DNA of 64,000 nt from Adiantum capillus-veneris (Eukaryota; Streptophyta; Polypodiopsida; Polypodiales; Pteridaceae). Both the position numbers and the translations under genes were made by a program. The notes under the pieces are model-generated. The model ran no database searches and had not been told where the DNA came from. It saw only the letters and a program-made list of their open reading frames with translations. Location of the stretch: contig CM043959.1 in NCBI GenBank assembly GCA_014529385.2, forward strand, positions 91,119,529 through 91,183,528, given 5' to 3'. The first letter of the stretch is position 1. Each line of letters begins with the position of its first letter. Positions 9,435 to 19,253 of the stretch are shown here, in pieces.

Positions 9435-10472
9435 TTATACTGAGGCTCCTGGCGAAACAACATATGGAGGATCAATGGGGCTCACTGAGGGAGTCTCCAT
9501 TTGTGACAGGTTTGGTTGGTTGGCCTTTCCCGTATCCAAGAACCTCATTAGGCCTGTTGAAGGCATGTTGATCCCTGTGTTCTGTCTTTCTAACTCGACA
9601 ATCCTATGGAGGACATCACAGAATTTCTGTTGTTGCTCATCTATGCTAGTAGCACCCGATGTGGATTGTAGAACATCTAACCAACCCACATGATAGGTGT
9701 GTCCTGTGTACCGATCAGTTAAAGCTTCTGCTTGTAGGTCATACTCCCAATTTTCGTTTAGGAATATCCCATCTAGGCCTGGCGTGCTGGAGGTTTCCCT
9801 TGAAGTGGAAGCATTATTGCTCCCCATAGCTTGCCCCTCCGTGACTGCTACCTTGGGAGCACTCGGTTGCTCGTCTGGCGTGATTGTTGTCATAGGAGCC
9901 TTTGCTTTCAGGGCTCGACTTTGTTCTAGCCCTCGTAGGTTCTCAATTTCCCTCTCCCTTGTTGCTTGCATATAGCGTTCGATCTCTTGCACTTCGGCAA
10001 GACTCCTACCATCGGGTAGTAAAACCTCAGAGGGAGATAGTCCTAAAGGATCAGGAGGTGCAGTGGATGGAACATTCACATGCACACTCTCAAGAAGCAT
10101 AGGGTCCATTTTAGGCATGAATGACAAATTTACTTCCCCACTCCCTTCATTTATTTCATTAACCGCATGTTCGGACCGAGTAGCTCTACTAAGGGTCTCT
10201 TTTAAGCGGCTAAACACGCTGGACCCGGGCCGTGGGCCCATTGCATGCATGTCTTGACTTGAACTATCAGGGTTTGGTGTAGGATACCCCTCCATGACTT
10301 TGTAGTCAGAGGAAGAATCACTAGACGCGATATGAGGATCTTGAGTCGCGCTACCTTGAGTCTCGGCCGAAGGTCCAGAACCTAGGGTGGAGGAATAATG
10401 GGTGCCCGCGTAAATGGAGGCACTACCAATATGCTTGTGCTCTAACACTCGTCGTCCAGAGCGTAGGTTCAT
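9435..10472 (-). CDS. G1 accessory ORF upstream of gag, starting MNLRSG
   Basis: A 345-codon ORF from ATG 10,472 to TAA 9,437-9,435, in the same frame as gag and separated from it only by that stop. I chose the internal ATG because G3 gag also begins MNLRSG (57,823), so this start is shared between two element families. The frame is open 17 codons further upstream without an ATG. The middle contains a helical region with repeated Arg/Glu (QEIERYMQATREREIENLRG), suggesting a short coiled coil; the rest is Ser/Pro rich. In G3 the same start belongs to one continuous gag ORF, so this is probably the N-terminal part of a gag precursor split by a stop codon in G1. No enzymatic motif is visible. 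Confidence 0.65.
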   Translation of the reverse strand: MNLRSGRRVLEHKHIGSASIYAGTHYSSTLGSGPSAETQGSATQDPHIASSDSSSDYKVMEGYPTPNPDSSSQDMHAMGPRPGSSVFSRLKETLSRATRSEHAVNEINEGSGEVNLSFMPKMDPMLLESVHVNVPSTAPPDPLGLSPSEVLLPDGRSLAEVQEIERYMQATREREIENLRGLEQSRALKAKAPMTTITPDEQPSAPKVAVTEGQAMGSNNASTSRETSSTPGLDGIFLNENWEYDLQAEALTDRYTGHTYHVGWLDVLQSTSGATSIDEQQQKFCDVLHRIVELERQNTGINMPSTGLMRFLDTGKANQPNLSQMETPSVSPIDPPYVVSPGASV

Positions 10473-10523
10473 ATGACTTGGATCCCCTAGAAGTGTTAGT
10501 GAGGGCCCGTGAAGGCTGCTCAC

Positions 10524-11502
10524 CTAGTAATTTTGGGTGTTTTGCAAACCAAGTCTTTTCTTATTTTTTGATTTTTTGGTCCCTTTTTTCCGACCCAGCT
10601 ATAGAATAGAACGTATGATAGCTCAAAACGAGCGTCTTGGTCAGAGGGACGTGCCATGCTTTACAGCCCTGCGTTTGGTCACTTTATGCCCTCGGAATCC
10701 CTAAAACTGTCAATTTCTAGTAGGGAACTAGGCCCGAATTAGAAAGTTTAAGGGTGCAAGTGGGAAGAGAAGGGAGGAGAGTGGAGGACTTGCCCCACAT
10801 GCTCTCATTCCCTCTTGAGGGGGTGGGGTATATATATAAGAGTGAGTCTAGTATATATCATAAGACTGAGGACTGAGGCCTGGGCCTGGGCTTGGGCTTG
10901 GGCTTGGGCTTGGGGAAACGATCCAGATCAAAATTTTAGTGTAGCCCCCTAGTCACTCACGCTTAATTTTTTTTTTATTTTTTTTTTGGGGCGACGAACG
11001 CGCGCGGATTTGGTGGCCCTTTCTTGGCCACACACACTCTCACCTACCTAACCTCCCAGTCAACAGCTCACAGACAGCTCACTACCTTATCTACTTACTA
11101 ACTGTGCTGCTAACAACTAACTAATCTACTAACTAATCTGTTAACTGCTTGCTGACAGTGAGCTAACTGTCAACCTACTTCCTCTCTCACTACCTGCTGT
11201 GCAAACACTGTGTGCAGCCAAACCTTGACAGAAAACTGTGTGCAGAACTGTGTGCAAACAGAAATTGCTAACTGCCTTCCTACTTATTCATTCACTGCAA
11301 CCAAGCTAACGACTACTAATTGTGCAAAGACTAAACCCTAAACAGAAAACACAACATTATTCAGAAATCATAGAACTTGCAGACAACACAAAAATTAACA
11401 ACATACAGAAAAACAACTCATTCCTCTTCCTCTTCCTCTTCTTTCCTACTACAAACAACTCATAGGAGAAGCACAAAGTGCCTCTTGGGCTTAGTGCAGG
11501 GC
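10524..11502 (-). other. Untranslated leader of G1
   Basis: There is no convincing ORF between the primer site and the accessory ORF. It contains an array of GGGCTT hexamers at about 10,887-10,914, an A/T-rich tract at 10,966-10,988 and repeated CTAACTNNCTAACT-like pentamer patterns at about 11,085-11,170. Confidence 0.55.
10887..10914. repeat. (GGGCTT)n tandem hexamer
   Basis: About four to five head-to-tail copies of GGGCTT/GGGCCT lie in the G1 leader. Confidence 0.8.
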
Positions 11503-11523
11503 GATTCCCCGGCAGCGGTGCCA
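11503..11523 (-). other. Primer binding site of G1 (tRNA-Asp type)
   Basis: The minus strand reads TGGCACCGCTGCCGGGGAAT. This is close to the Asp-tRNA complement TGGCGCCGTTGCCGGGGA, which is present exactly in G3 at 56,399. A preceding ...GCGCACA at 11,534-11,528 would be the LTR end. Confidence 0.75.
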
Positions 11524-11527
11524 AAAA

Positions 11528-11764
11528 TGTGCGCTCCTTGCCGCACTGTCGAAGCAAGGGACTTGCCGATACACCGTGTGCGAGCCACAAATGGCTCCAA
11601 GCACACAACAAGACTAATCTAGCAAGCTCAAAAGAGGGCAATGGTGTGTCACTCACCTCTCTATGCTCCTGCCGTGGAGGATTTCTCACCGCGATAAAGA
11701 AGAAGCTGCAGTCGTGCCGCGCTCAACCGCTTCGCCGCCGTCGTGCCTTCGTAATGCTTGATCG

Positions 11765-11818
<54 letters not shown>

Positions 11819-12125
11819 TACACACATGCACGAGGAGGTGAAGAAGAAGAAGATGGAGATGGAGATGGAGCAAGAGCACTCTTCTATTGCACAAATGAGA
11901 GAATAAGTGAATTTTAGGTTAAGTTGGCTTTTATATGAGCTCACCCCATTCACACTTGGGCGCCCATGCTTAGCCAACTAATCCCTTGAATGTCCCAGTT
12001 AGAGTGCGCCTCTCATCGGCGATCAATCTTACCCTTTTCCTATTGGTCCGACAAGCTCGGTACCTGACTCTACCAAATACATAATACACGTCCGTCGTAG
12101 GTGATGGGGTGTCCGTGAGCCATGA
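11528..12125 (-). other. Putative LTR or LTR-like promoter region upstream of the G1 primer site
   Basis: If the primer site is right, an LTR should end at 11,528 on the minus strand, and the sequence there ends in CA as expected. A TATA-like box (CATATAAAAGCC, 11,938-11,929) supports a promoter. The sequence does not resemble the 3' LTR at 1-857 by eye, and the outer boundary is a guess. This may be a different LTR family joined by recombination. Confidence 0.35.
11767..11815. repeat. (CT)n microsatellite
   Basis: An uninterrupted CT dinucleotide run of about 49 bases. Confidence 0.95.
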
Positions 12126-12910
12126 GGGTTAACAAATAGCACTCTGATAATCATGTGGGTGTGCTAGAAAGAAGAGAATAGCCTATATCAATAAACATTT
12201 GTTGAATTCGAATCAGCTAATATGCAAGCAATGCGGCAACATATCAGACTTGATTATTTCTTACTCATTCAAAGAAATAAAATAACAAATAATGAAGAAG
12301 AAAGTTTCACTAGTGGATCACATCAATCTATGTTGAGAGAGGGAGAGAGAGAGATGGTATAGAGTCTGATGTCAATTATTGTTGATAGGCCAAACCAAAA
12401 TCTGCAATTTCTTTCAAGTATTGTAACACGCATTTTGCTATAGACCAATGCTTAAGAGAAGGACATGCAAGATGTTTCCGACGATAGTTAGCAACAAAAA
12501 AAAATATCGCGAGTATTCAAACCAACAAAGTGAAGGCATCCAGTTAGATTAGCATAAGGTTGGACTGTAAAAAGCCGACTACCACCTTGAGAAGTGTTTT
12601 GTAGAACTCACAAGATAAGGAGTATTGAGTGACTGTGCAGATTCCAAATCAAACTTTTAAATATTATTTTGACTTTGACCTACCACCTAGTTGACTACTA
12701 CTCTCTAAGGGAGGTGTTTTGTTTGGTCTACTTCTATTGTTAAATTTTATAAGAGAGACGTTTGATTCCTACACCCTACTATTAAATTCTCTAGAGGAGG
12801 ACATTTTGTATTTTTGGGTGCTACTTTGACACATACGAGGAGGGTTGTTGGGATGTATGCCACATCTATATCACCAACTAGTGAAAACCCCCTATACTTT
12901 AGAAGCCTAC
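12126..12910. other. Non-coding spacer with a diverged repeat
   Basis: No supported gene. The stretch at about 12,447-12,600 is a diverged direct copy of 50,999-51,150, on the far side of element G2 (shared phrases TGCTTAAGAGAAGGA and CAAACCAACAAAGTGAAG). Confidence 0.6.
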
Positions 12911-13062
12911 TGACGGGAGCAAAGCGAACCCCGACGGCCTCTAAAACACCGGGGGCCAAATGGCATGCCTCGAGCCTGTCACGGTAAAGCGAACAGGGGG
13001 CACCACTTAGCTTTGAGCAGCTAGGACGCAAACCACGATGATATGAACACCGCAAACTTACA

Positions 13063-13066
<4 letters not shown>

Positions 13067-13137
<71 letters not shown>
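13067..13137. repeat. (GA)n microsatellite in G2 LTR
   Basis: A pure GA run of about 70 bases. The matching site in the other LTR (48,918-48,971) is shorter, showing slippage since insertion. Confidence 0.95.
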
Positions 13138-13140
<3 letters not shown>

Positions 13141-14323
13141 CAAATGATGAAAACTCTCGGGGGTGTGAGGGATAATTATTTCTGCAGTATTTACAAGTGG
13201 CACTCCGTGGTGATAGAGAGGTAGGGAGAAGAGGTGGTGCAAACTACTTGGTGCTTTCTCTAAGATGACTCAATGATTGTGAAGCTTGCTATCTATACGC
13301 GTATGCATCGACCATTCGAGTCAAGAGATGGAAGTGGATCCCTTTGCATGGTGCAATTCCCAAGGCAAACCCAACACACAAGCCCCCTCCCCCTTATGGT
13401 GACAGTGTCAACTCTTCCCACTACACTCTACCAAGTGATGACTTCTCAAGAACTGCCCCTCCCTCCCGATAGTGACCTCTCAGTGCCAATTTATAGGTGT
13501 TGGTTGCCGGTGTGATTAGGGTAAGCTTAATCGGGGAGACAAAGCAAGTGGTGGGCCCGGTATGGTTGACCCTTGCTTTTTTTTGGGAGGTTATTAAAAG
13601 ATGAGAATCTCTAGGTGGGCTTTTGTGACCATCACCTAGAGAGAAGAAATTTACAAAGTGGGATTTTACGATGGCTTGGTTGAAAACTGAAGAAATGATG
13701 AAAATACCCTATAAATTACTGAAAATGGTGTCGTGGTTGCGTGATGCCGGCGAATAGTGTGTTGCCGGTGCGTCGGTGTAGCGTGTAGTTCTTTTCGAGG
13801 TCGGCCGGGAAATGCCTTCGACGCATTTCCTCTTTTTGTTGTTGGCAGCGCGTGCTTTAGGTTCTCCTTCTTTTTTGTCGATGTCGTAGTCGTAAACCTC
13901 CTTCATTTTTTGTATTTGTATTTGTGGTGCGTATATGCGTGCGTGTGTGTACGTAGGTGCATGTGGGCGGATGTGTGTATATATATATATATATACAGAT
14001 GTGGGTGCACAAGCGTGTGTGGGAACGGGGGGGAATGTATGTAATATATATATATTTTTTATTTATTTCTATTTTTCCAATTTTTTGGTAGTGCAGACGA
14101 CGCACAAGGGGGGGGGGGGGGGGGTTGAGGATGGTGAAGGGGGGGGGTCTGTGTGTGTGCGCGTGGTGGGTAGCGGGTGTGTGTGTGTATGTGTATGGTG
14201 TGTGTATGTGGGGATAGCATGCGTGTGCGGCAGTGTACAGCGCGAGATTGCGGTGGTGTGGAGCCGGGCAGTAGCGGGCGAGACAGAGCGCGAGAGAGAG
14301 TGAGAGTGGGGGGAAGATGGTGA

Positions 14324-14325
<2 letters not shown>

Positions 14326-14355
<30 letters not shown>
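14326..14355. repeat. Poly-G tract in G2 LTR
   Basis: About 29 consecutive G residues. The other LTR has a much shorter run at about 50,189-50,200. Together with the nearby G tracts it could form quadruplexes or cause sequencing-length errors. Confidence 0.85.
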
Positions 14356-14356
<1 letters not shown>

Positions 14357-14828
14357 TAGGGGTTCGGGGGGGTGTGAATGAGAGTGTGGGGGTGCCCGGG
14401 AGGGCGGGGGTAGCGACAGCGCGCACGACAAGGCAAGGGGAGGTGGTTATGCTTAGTCAACGGGGCGAAGAGAGAGGAGAGAGAGTGAAGGGGGGTGGTG
14501 GTTCCCACCAAGGGAGGAGAGGGGGAAGAGAGAGAGGGGTTGGAAAGAGATAGGGTAGAGAGAGGATATAGTGGGGGAGGATGTGGTGAGGGGAGAGAGG
14601 AGGGGAATGAGAGAGATAGAGGGAAGGAGAGGTGATACTTGCCCTAAGGCCCGCCGTAGCTAATTCTAAGAGAGAGGGAGAGAGCTAGGTGTAGATAAGG
14701 GGGGAGTGTTTTAGGCTAATGGTCTGCAAAAAAGGAGGGGAGGGGGAAAAAGAAAACAGGGGGGGGGGGGGGGGGGGGGGGGTGAAGACGAGAGGAGGTG
14801 GGGGTACGGTCCGCCGAGGTTGGAGTGT

Positions 14829-14867
<39 letters not shown>

Positions 14868-15192
14868 ATATTTGGGAGAGAGAGGGAGGATACTATCTAT
14901 GGCGGCTTGCCAAGGCTGGAGTGTGGATAGAGATTCCAAAGGCACCTACCGGGCCGTATGATGCAGCAGGTGTGTAGGAGAGAGAGAATATGGGCGGGGC
15001 TAGGCAGTGAGAGAGAGATATCGTCTTTGGTGATATTGGAGGGGTGTGGCCAACTGGCGACGCCCTACCGGTAGTTAACCTGGGGGGGGGGGGGGGGGGG
15101 GGGGGGTGAGTGGCAAGGGCCTTTCCTTTGTGTTTTTTTTCTTTGGTAATAAACCTTCCCTTCCTTAGGGTGTTGTTCTCACAGGCATGGTT

Positions 15193-16347
15193 TCAAAAGC
15201 CGGCTATCATTAGCCCTCCCATCTGGCTAGAGGGTTCTCCCTCTTCTGGAATGTCTAGCATAAATTCTAGATCAAACCTAAGAAAATACCTTTTCAGTCT
15301 CCATACATTGACCCTAGTCTTGTGAATTCTCCCATCTGCTTCCATTAGCTTATAGCTGCCGTTGTCATAGCATTTCTTGATGATGAATGGCCCTTTCCAT
15401 TTGGGTTGAAATTTCTTGTCCTTCCTGGTGTCGAATCTATTGTCGTATCTCAGCACTAACATACCTTTTTCCACTCCCTTTTCTTTAAGCCCTTGATTGA
15501 AAGTGATCCGGCGTCGTTCTGCGTGTGTTGCATAGTGATTGATTGCTTCTTCCCTATCTAGTTGGAGTCTCTCCAGATCTAGGATATGGTTTCTGAGATT
15601 TACAATTGGACGATGTATCTGGCTGGCCAAGACTCGTAAGCTGGCTATCTGTACCTCAATGGGTAGAATTGCCTCCTTCCCATAAACTAGATGGAAAGGG
15701 GTGAAACCTAGTGATGTTCTGAAGGTTGTTCGGTAAGCCCAAAGAGCTGCCATGAGATGTTTATCCCAGTCTCCTGTGTGATTGTTCACCTGCTTTGTGA
15801 TGATTTTGCAAATCATTCCATTGACCTTCTCTAACAAACCATTGCATTGGGGATAATATGGTGTGGAATGTCGGCGTGTGATGCCTAACTTCTTCATCAG
15901 TTCTCCCATCAAATCACCCTTGAATCTTGGTCCTCTATCTGATATTATCTCCAGAGGAGTGCCAAAACGGCAACAGATATGCTCAAAAATGAACTTTTCT
16001 ACCTCTTGGGCTGTAATGCGGGTGGTGGATGTTGCTTCTGTCCATCGAGTCATGTAGTCTACTCCCACTATGATGTACAGTTTACCAGACTGAGCCCTTG
16101 GTAATGGACCGATTTCATCTATTTCCCATTTCTCAAATGGACCATATGAGATGATAGGAGTTTGTGGCTCGTAGGTTAATGTGCGATCACTGGCCACCTG
16201 ACAGGCCTTACATGTTTTACACCAATGGTGTACATCCATGTTCAAGCTAGGCTAAGAGTATCCTACTTGTAGAATCTTCCTACTGGTGATATCTAGAGCA
16301 AAATGACCTCCGTAGACGCCATCATGGAAACTTGAAATTACCTCTGT
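15193..16347 (-). pseudogene. G2 integrase
   Basis: The main open block is 16,245-15,193 (350 codons). Zinc-binding Cys residues occur as CKTCKAC. The catalytic triad is visible: Asp in IDEIGPLP, Asp in ISDRGPRF and Glu in NGLLEKVNG. The C-terminal region (RKDKKFQPKWKGPFII) is typical of gypsy integrases, with no chromodomain. The frame continues upstream through GGHF, the His part of the HHCC zinc domain, but is broken by TAG at 16,254-16,252 where a Trp is expected. The stop codon at 15,195-15,193 lies inside the LTR, so integrase reads about 17 bases into it. The function would be insertion of the element's cDNA. Confidence 0.85.
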
Positions 16348-16482
16348 GATCTCACTGGAGGTTGGCACCTGCCTAAGAATTTGATCCTTGCCCTTACAAT
16401 ACAAGTGGTCGTTTACAAGGCGGTACCTAGTGGCCTTCCTTACCAGGCACTGTTTATGGCCTTTGGTGTATCCTTTCGGACA
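16348..16482 (-). other. G2 linker between second RNase H and integrase
   Basis: A short degenerate stretch of former coding sequence. No separate gene is visible. Confidence 0.5.
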
Positions 16483-16905
16483 TTATCCTAGCTTCAGTTT
16501 GATTGCTCCGACAGGAACGTCTTGTATTCTTTCTTTGGCTAGAGCATCTGCCTCTTGATTTTCTACTCTGGGGACATGAAATAGATTCACTACTTCAAAC
16601 TTCCTTAGAAGATCCTTAACTTGGCGTATTTGACCAAGTAAAACCTGATTCTTACAAACCCAAATGCCATTTATCTGCCTTATCAAAAGCAAAGCATCGC
16701 CAAACACATTTAGGCGCTGAATTCCTTGTGAGATACATTGTTCCAACCCAAGAATTAGGGCTGCATATTCTGCTTCATTGTTGGAGTGGGAGTGTAATAA
16801 TTGCCCAATGGAGAACATTCTTTCTTATTGTTCATTGAAAATGACTATGCCTGCTATAGACTGATCCATTGTTCTCTTGTATGCTCCGTCAAAGAAAAGA
16901 GAGTG
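16483..16905 (-). pseudogene. G2 second RNase H (archaeal-like, Tat-type)
   Basis: A 111-codon block (16,818-16,483) contains SNNEAEYAALILGLE and later FGDALLLIRQINGIW and ENQEADALAKE. This is the pattern of the additional archaeal-type RNase H that Tat-lineage gypsy elements carry downstream of their ordinary RNase H. The N-terminal part with the first acidic residue (FFDGAYKR, near 16,895) is in the same frame but separated by one stop (TAA near 16,832). It lies between the ordinary RT-RNase H block and integrase, the expected position. Confidence 0.75.
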
Positions 16906-16967
16906 AGCTCTTTCTAGCCTAGGACTCTCTTCCATTGGTGTTTCTTCCTTCCCTTCCGTGTTGACCT

Positions 16968-17669
16968 TCAGCTTCTTCTCATAATGCGATGAGTGAGAAT
17001 TCCCGCTAAACTAGCCCTGGTGGAGTTTTCTACTTGCATGGTGTAGTCAAACTCTTGTAATCTAATTAACCACTTTGAGATCCTAGATGAGACATCCATG
17101 TGTCGCATTACATATGGGAAAACCTCTTCCATTGTCAGGATTACAAAGGGTCTAGGCAGGAGATAGGAGGGGAACTTTGTGGTAGCAAACATTAGTGCCA
17201 GAACCATGTGTTCTACTTTGGTAAATCCCTTTTCTGACGGGGTCATGATGCGACTAGAGAAGTAAATAGGACGCACGAAAGAATTTTGGGGGTCCTTTTG
17301 CATTATCACGGCTCCGAGTGTATCACTTCCCACACTAGGGTTCACATAAAATGGCTCGTCCCACTTAGGAGGTGAAATAGTGGGAAGCTTAGCTAAGATT
17401 TTCCTTACCTCAGTAAACTGCTGCTCATTCTCTTCACTCCATGAGAAGATATATCTCTGGGTGAGTTGTTGTAGGGGAAGGACCACTTGAGATAGCAAAT
17501 GAATGAACCTGCTTAAGTATCTTACCTTCTGAATGAAAGAAACCAGCTGCTTAGTGATGGTTGGTGATGACAAAGATACTAGAGCTTGAATCTTGCTAGG
17601 GTCAGTCTCGATCCCTTTTGCTGAAATTACATGACCAAGGAGAGTGATTTTGCTTTCACCAATGTAACA
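16968..17669 (-). pseudogene. G2 reverse transcriptase C-terminal part and first RNase H
   Basis: The minus strand resumes the RT interrupted by the copia: KCYIGESKITLLGHVISAKGIE is the standard RT thumb/connection motif, followed by the connection domain (VRYLSRFIHLL). RNase H starts at FYVNPSVGSDTLGAVI, where the usual Asp-Ala-Ser is Asn-Pro-Ser, so its first catalytic residue is lost. KVEHMVLALMFATTKF matches the RNase H Glu motif. The block ends at 16,968. The open frame extends rightward into copia LTR sequence (up to 17,867), but that part is an artefact of the insertion. Confidence 0.82.
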
Positions 17670-17674
17670 CTTAT
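17670..17674. other. Target site duplication of the copia (left)
   Basis: CTTAT here and again at 44,664-44,668, a perfect 5-base duplication flanking the copia LTRs inside the G2 RT. Confidence 0.9.
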
Positions 17675-17866
17675 TGAAGGAGTACGAGCGGAAGTGCGAC
17701 GCGAGAGAGAGTGCGAGAAGAAGAGCACGACGATATGGTGAACTCGCTCTACTGTAATGTGTAGAGCATAGTGAGTTCTTATTAGGTTTTAACAAAAGAA
17801 TATGTGTACATACCTGGCGGCCTGCCCACTTACCTGGGCAACCACATTGGGCTTTATACCCCAACA
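17675..17866 (-). repeat. 3' LTR of the copia
   Basis: 192 bases, differing from the right LTR at seven positions, mostly transitions. Confidence 0.95.
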
Positions 17867-17880
17867 ACCTCCCACTTAAA
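17867..17880 (-). other. Polypurine tract of the copia
   Basis: The minus strand reads TTTAAGTGGGAGGT immediately before the LTR TG. Confidence 0.8.
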
Positions 17881-17898
17881 GTCCAATGTGGTACTTAA

Positions 17899-19206
17899 CA
17901 CTAGAATGGTAACCTGACAGGACATAAAAGTGTCCTTTCAAGGTTTTGGGAAAAAATTCCAAAACCATAGTAGATCCACTCATTCTGAAAAATCTTTTCA
18001 TGAGCTTATAGTTCAATAACTACTACATATGGAAAAAATGAGAAACTTGTAATTTTTCTCATCCCTTGGTCACTACAAGCCTCCAAAGTTGATGGACCAG
18101 TGCATTTTGCCCAAAACAGCAATTTCTTACGGTTTGTAGGACATGAGATAAAATGCCCCGTTAACTTCAATGGGTTGGTGACCAAAACATATGGTTGCTT
18201 TTACCTCACTAATTTTTTTTGGGCAAAAAAAAAGGTACAAAAAAGTTGCATTTTTGCCATTCTGCGGACCTATCATCAAAGTTTCTATAGTCACACTCAA
18301 TACAGATACTATATACATGTTTTCTTAGTTCCCTTTGGGCCTCTGGATTCAAAAGGATCCATGGTGCATGTCAAAAGGATAATGGATCTCTTACAATTGG
18401 AACCTTGGGGGCAATGATAAAGTGCTAAATACAGCAAACATGAAAAAACTGGGTTTAGCATTATGACCTCTAGAAACCCATAGAAACTACTCAATATCTA
18501 GCCAAGTTTGTAGTCTATGATTAGATATGGTCACTAGCTACAAAATACACACAATTAGCCTGAGAAACTAGCAATATTGAGAAAGTTATACTTGCTACTC
18601 TAAAATGTATCGTAGTCTTCAACAATCAAAAAACTCAACCATCATCATATACTATGCTATATAGCATATTAGGTCCCCCAAAACTCAAGGAAGATTAGCT
18701 TTATGTTATACATTACACTTACACAATCAAAATTGAAATTGGATATCAAGAAAGCCACCAAAAAAATCATAAAAGTGCTAATTTTGGGCAAAAAACAGGA
18801 TTATGCAATTCTTGTAAATTGGTCATAACTTTCAATTTTAACACTTAGCACTCCCTACAAGCATCAAAACATGTTGAGAACTATGAAGGTCTAACCTCTA
18901 GCCATCTAAACCTCACAAACATGAAGTTTAGAGTGGTATAGTTGCCAAAAATTGAAAAAAAGCCAAAAATAGGACCCGTTTTTTCACACAGTTTAGGTTC
19001 AAAAATGTTGTGCAAGACTAAGGTTAATGGTGCGATCGATACTCAAAAAAAAATGCTACGTTTTTTTCAGCTCATAAGGCAACTTTGTGGATATATAGCA
19101 CCTAGAAATTCATTTTCATACTCTTCAAATAATTCAAGCAAAATGGTCACTTAACAGGACACAGAAGTGTCCAAGGACATAAAAGTGTCCTGTTACCATT
19201 CTAGTG
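17899..19206. mobile_element. Non-autonomous CACTA-like DNA transposon
   Basis: The ends are CACTAGAATGGTAAC and its complement, an inverted pair starting with the CACTA signature, flanked by TTAA on both sides (17,895-17,898 and 19,207-19,210). CACTA elements normally duplicate 3 bases, so TTAA could be a 3-base duplication plus a chance match. Just inside the ends are short hairpin motifs (GGACATAAAAGTGTCC at the left; the same plus GGACACAGAAGTGTCC at the right), like the subterminal repeats of CACTA elements. The 1,308-base interior is A/T-rich and has no credible gene. It lies in the 3' untranslated region of the copia. Confidence 0.75.
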
Positions 19207-19253
19207 TTAAGTGTGAGAGAAGCTACTATACAAGTTAATATACAAGAGATGTA

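Larger units (their letters stand above)
1..11523 (-). mobile_element. Ty3/gypsy LTR retrotransposon G1 (3' LTR cut by window start)
   Basis: The element reads right to left: tRNA-Asp-type primer binding site at 11,503-11,523, untranslated leader, accessory ORF (10,472-9,435), gag (9,362-7,287), pol (7,208-2,199), a post-pol ORF (2,198-879), a polypurine tract (876-858) and the start of a 3' LTR (857 to the window edge). All four coding blocks share one frame. A sequence matching the 3' LTR was not found by eye upstream of the primer site, so the 5' LTR is unresolved. The order protease-RT-RNase H-integrase makes it Ty3/gypsy. It has no chromodomain. The Asp primer and a post-pol ORF are reminiscent of Athila-type elements, but the post-pol ORF here is protease-like rather than envelope-like. 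Confidence 0.85.
12911..15209 (-). repeat. 3' LTR of G2
   Basis: 2,299 bases. It shares its start, end and most internal sequence with 48,753-50,952 but differs by many substitutions and by indels concentrated in simple repeats. Within it are a GA run (13,067-13,137), poly-G tracts (about 14,110-14,124, 14,326-14,355, 14,760-14,782 and 15,083-15,106) and a second GA run (14,830-14,868). Long proline- or glycine-rich open frames across 13,850-14,550 come from these simple repeats and are not genes. Confidence 0.88.

Noticed and set aside
13850-14560. Long proline/threonine/histidine-rich and glycine-rich open frames on both strands
   Set aside because: They are translations of poly-G, GA and GT runs inside the G2 LTR and are not conserved in frame in the partner LTR (49,583-50,294).
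17675-17867. An apparent N-terminal extension of the G2 RT fragment starting at 17,867
   Set aside because: It is the copia LTR read in frame; the same peptide appears at 44,664-44,455 from the other LTR.
17895-19210. piggyBac element, because of TTAA flanks
   Set aside because: The termini are CACTA...TAGTG with subterminal hairpins, which fits CACTA better than piggyBac ends.
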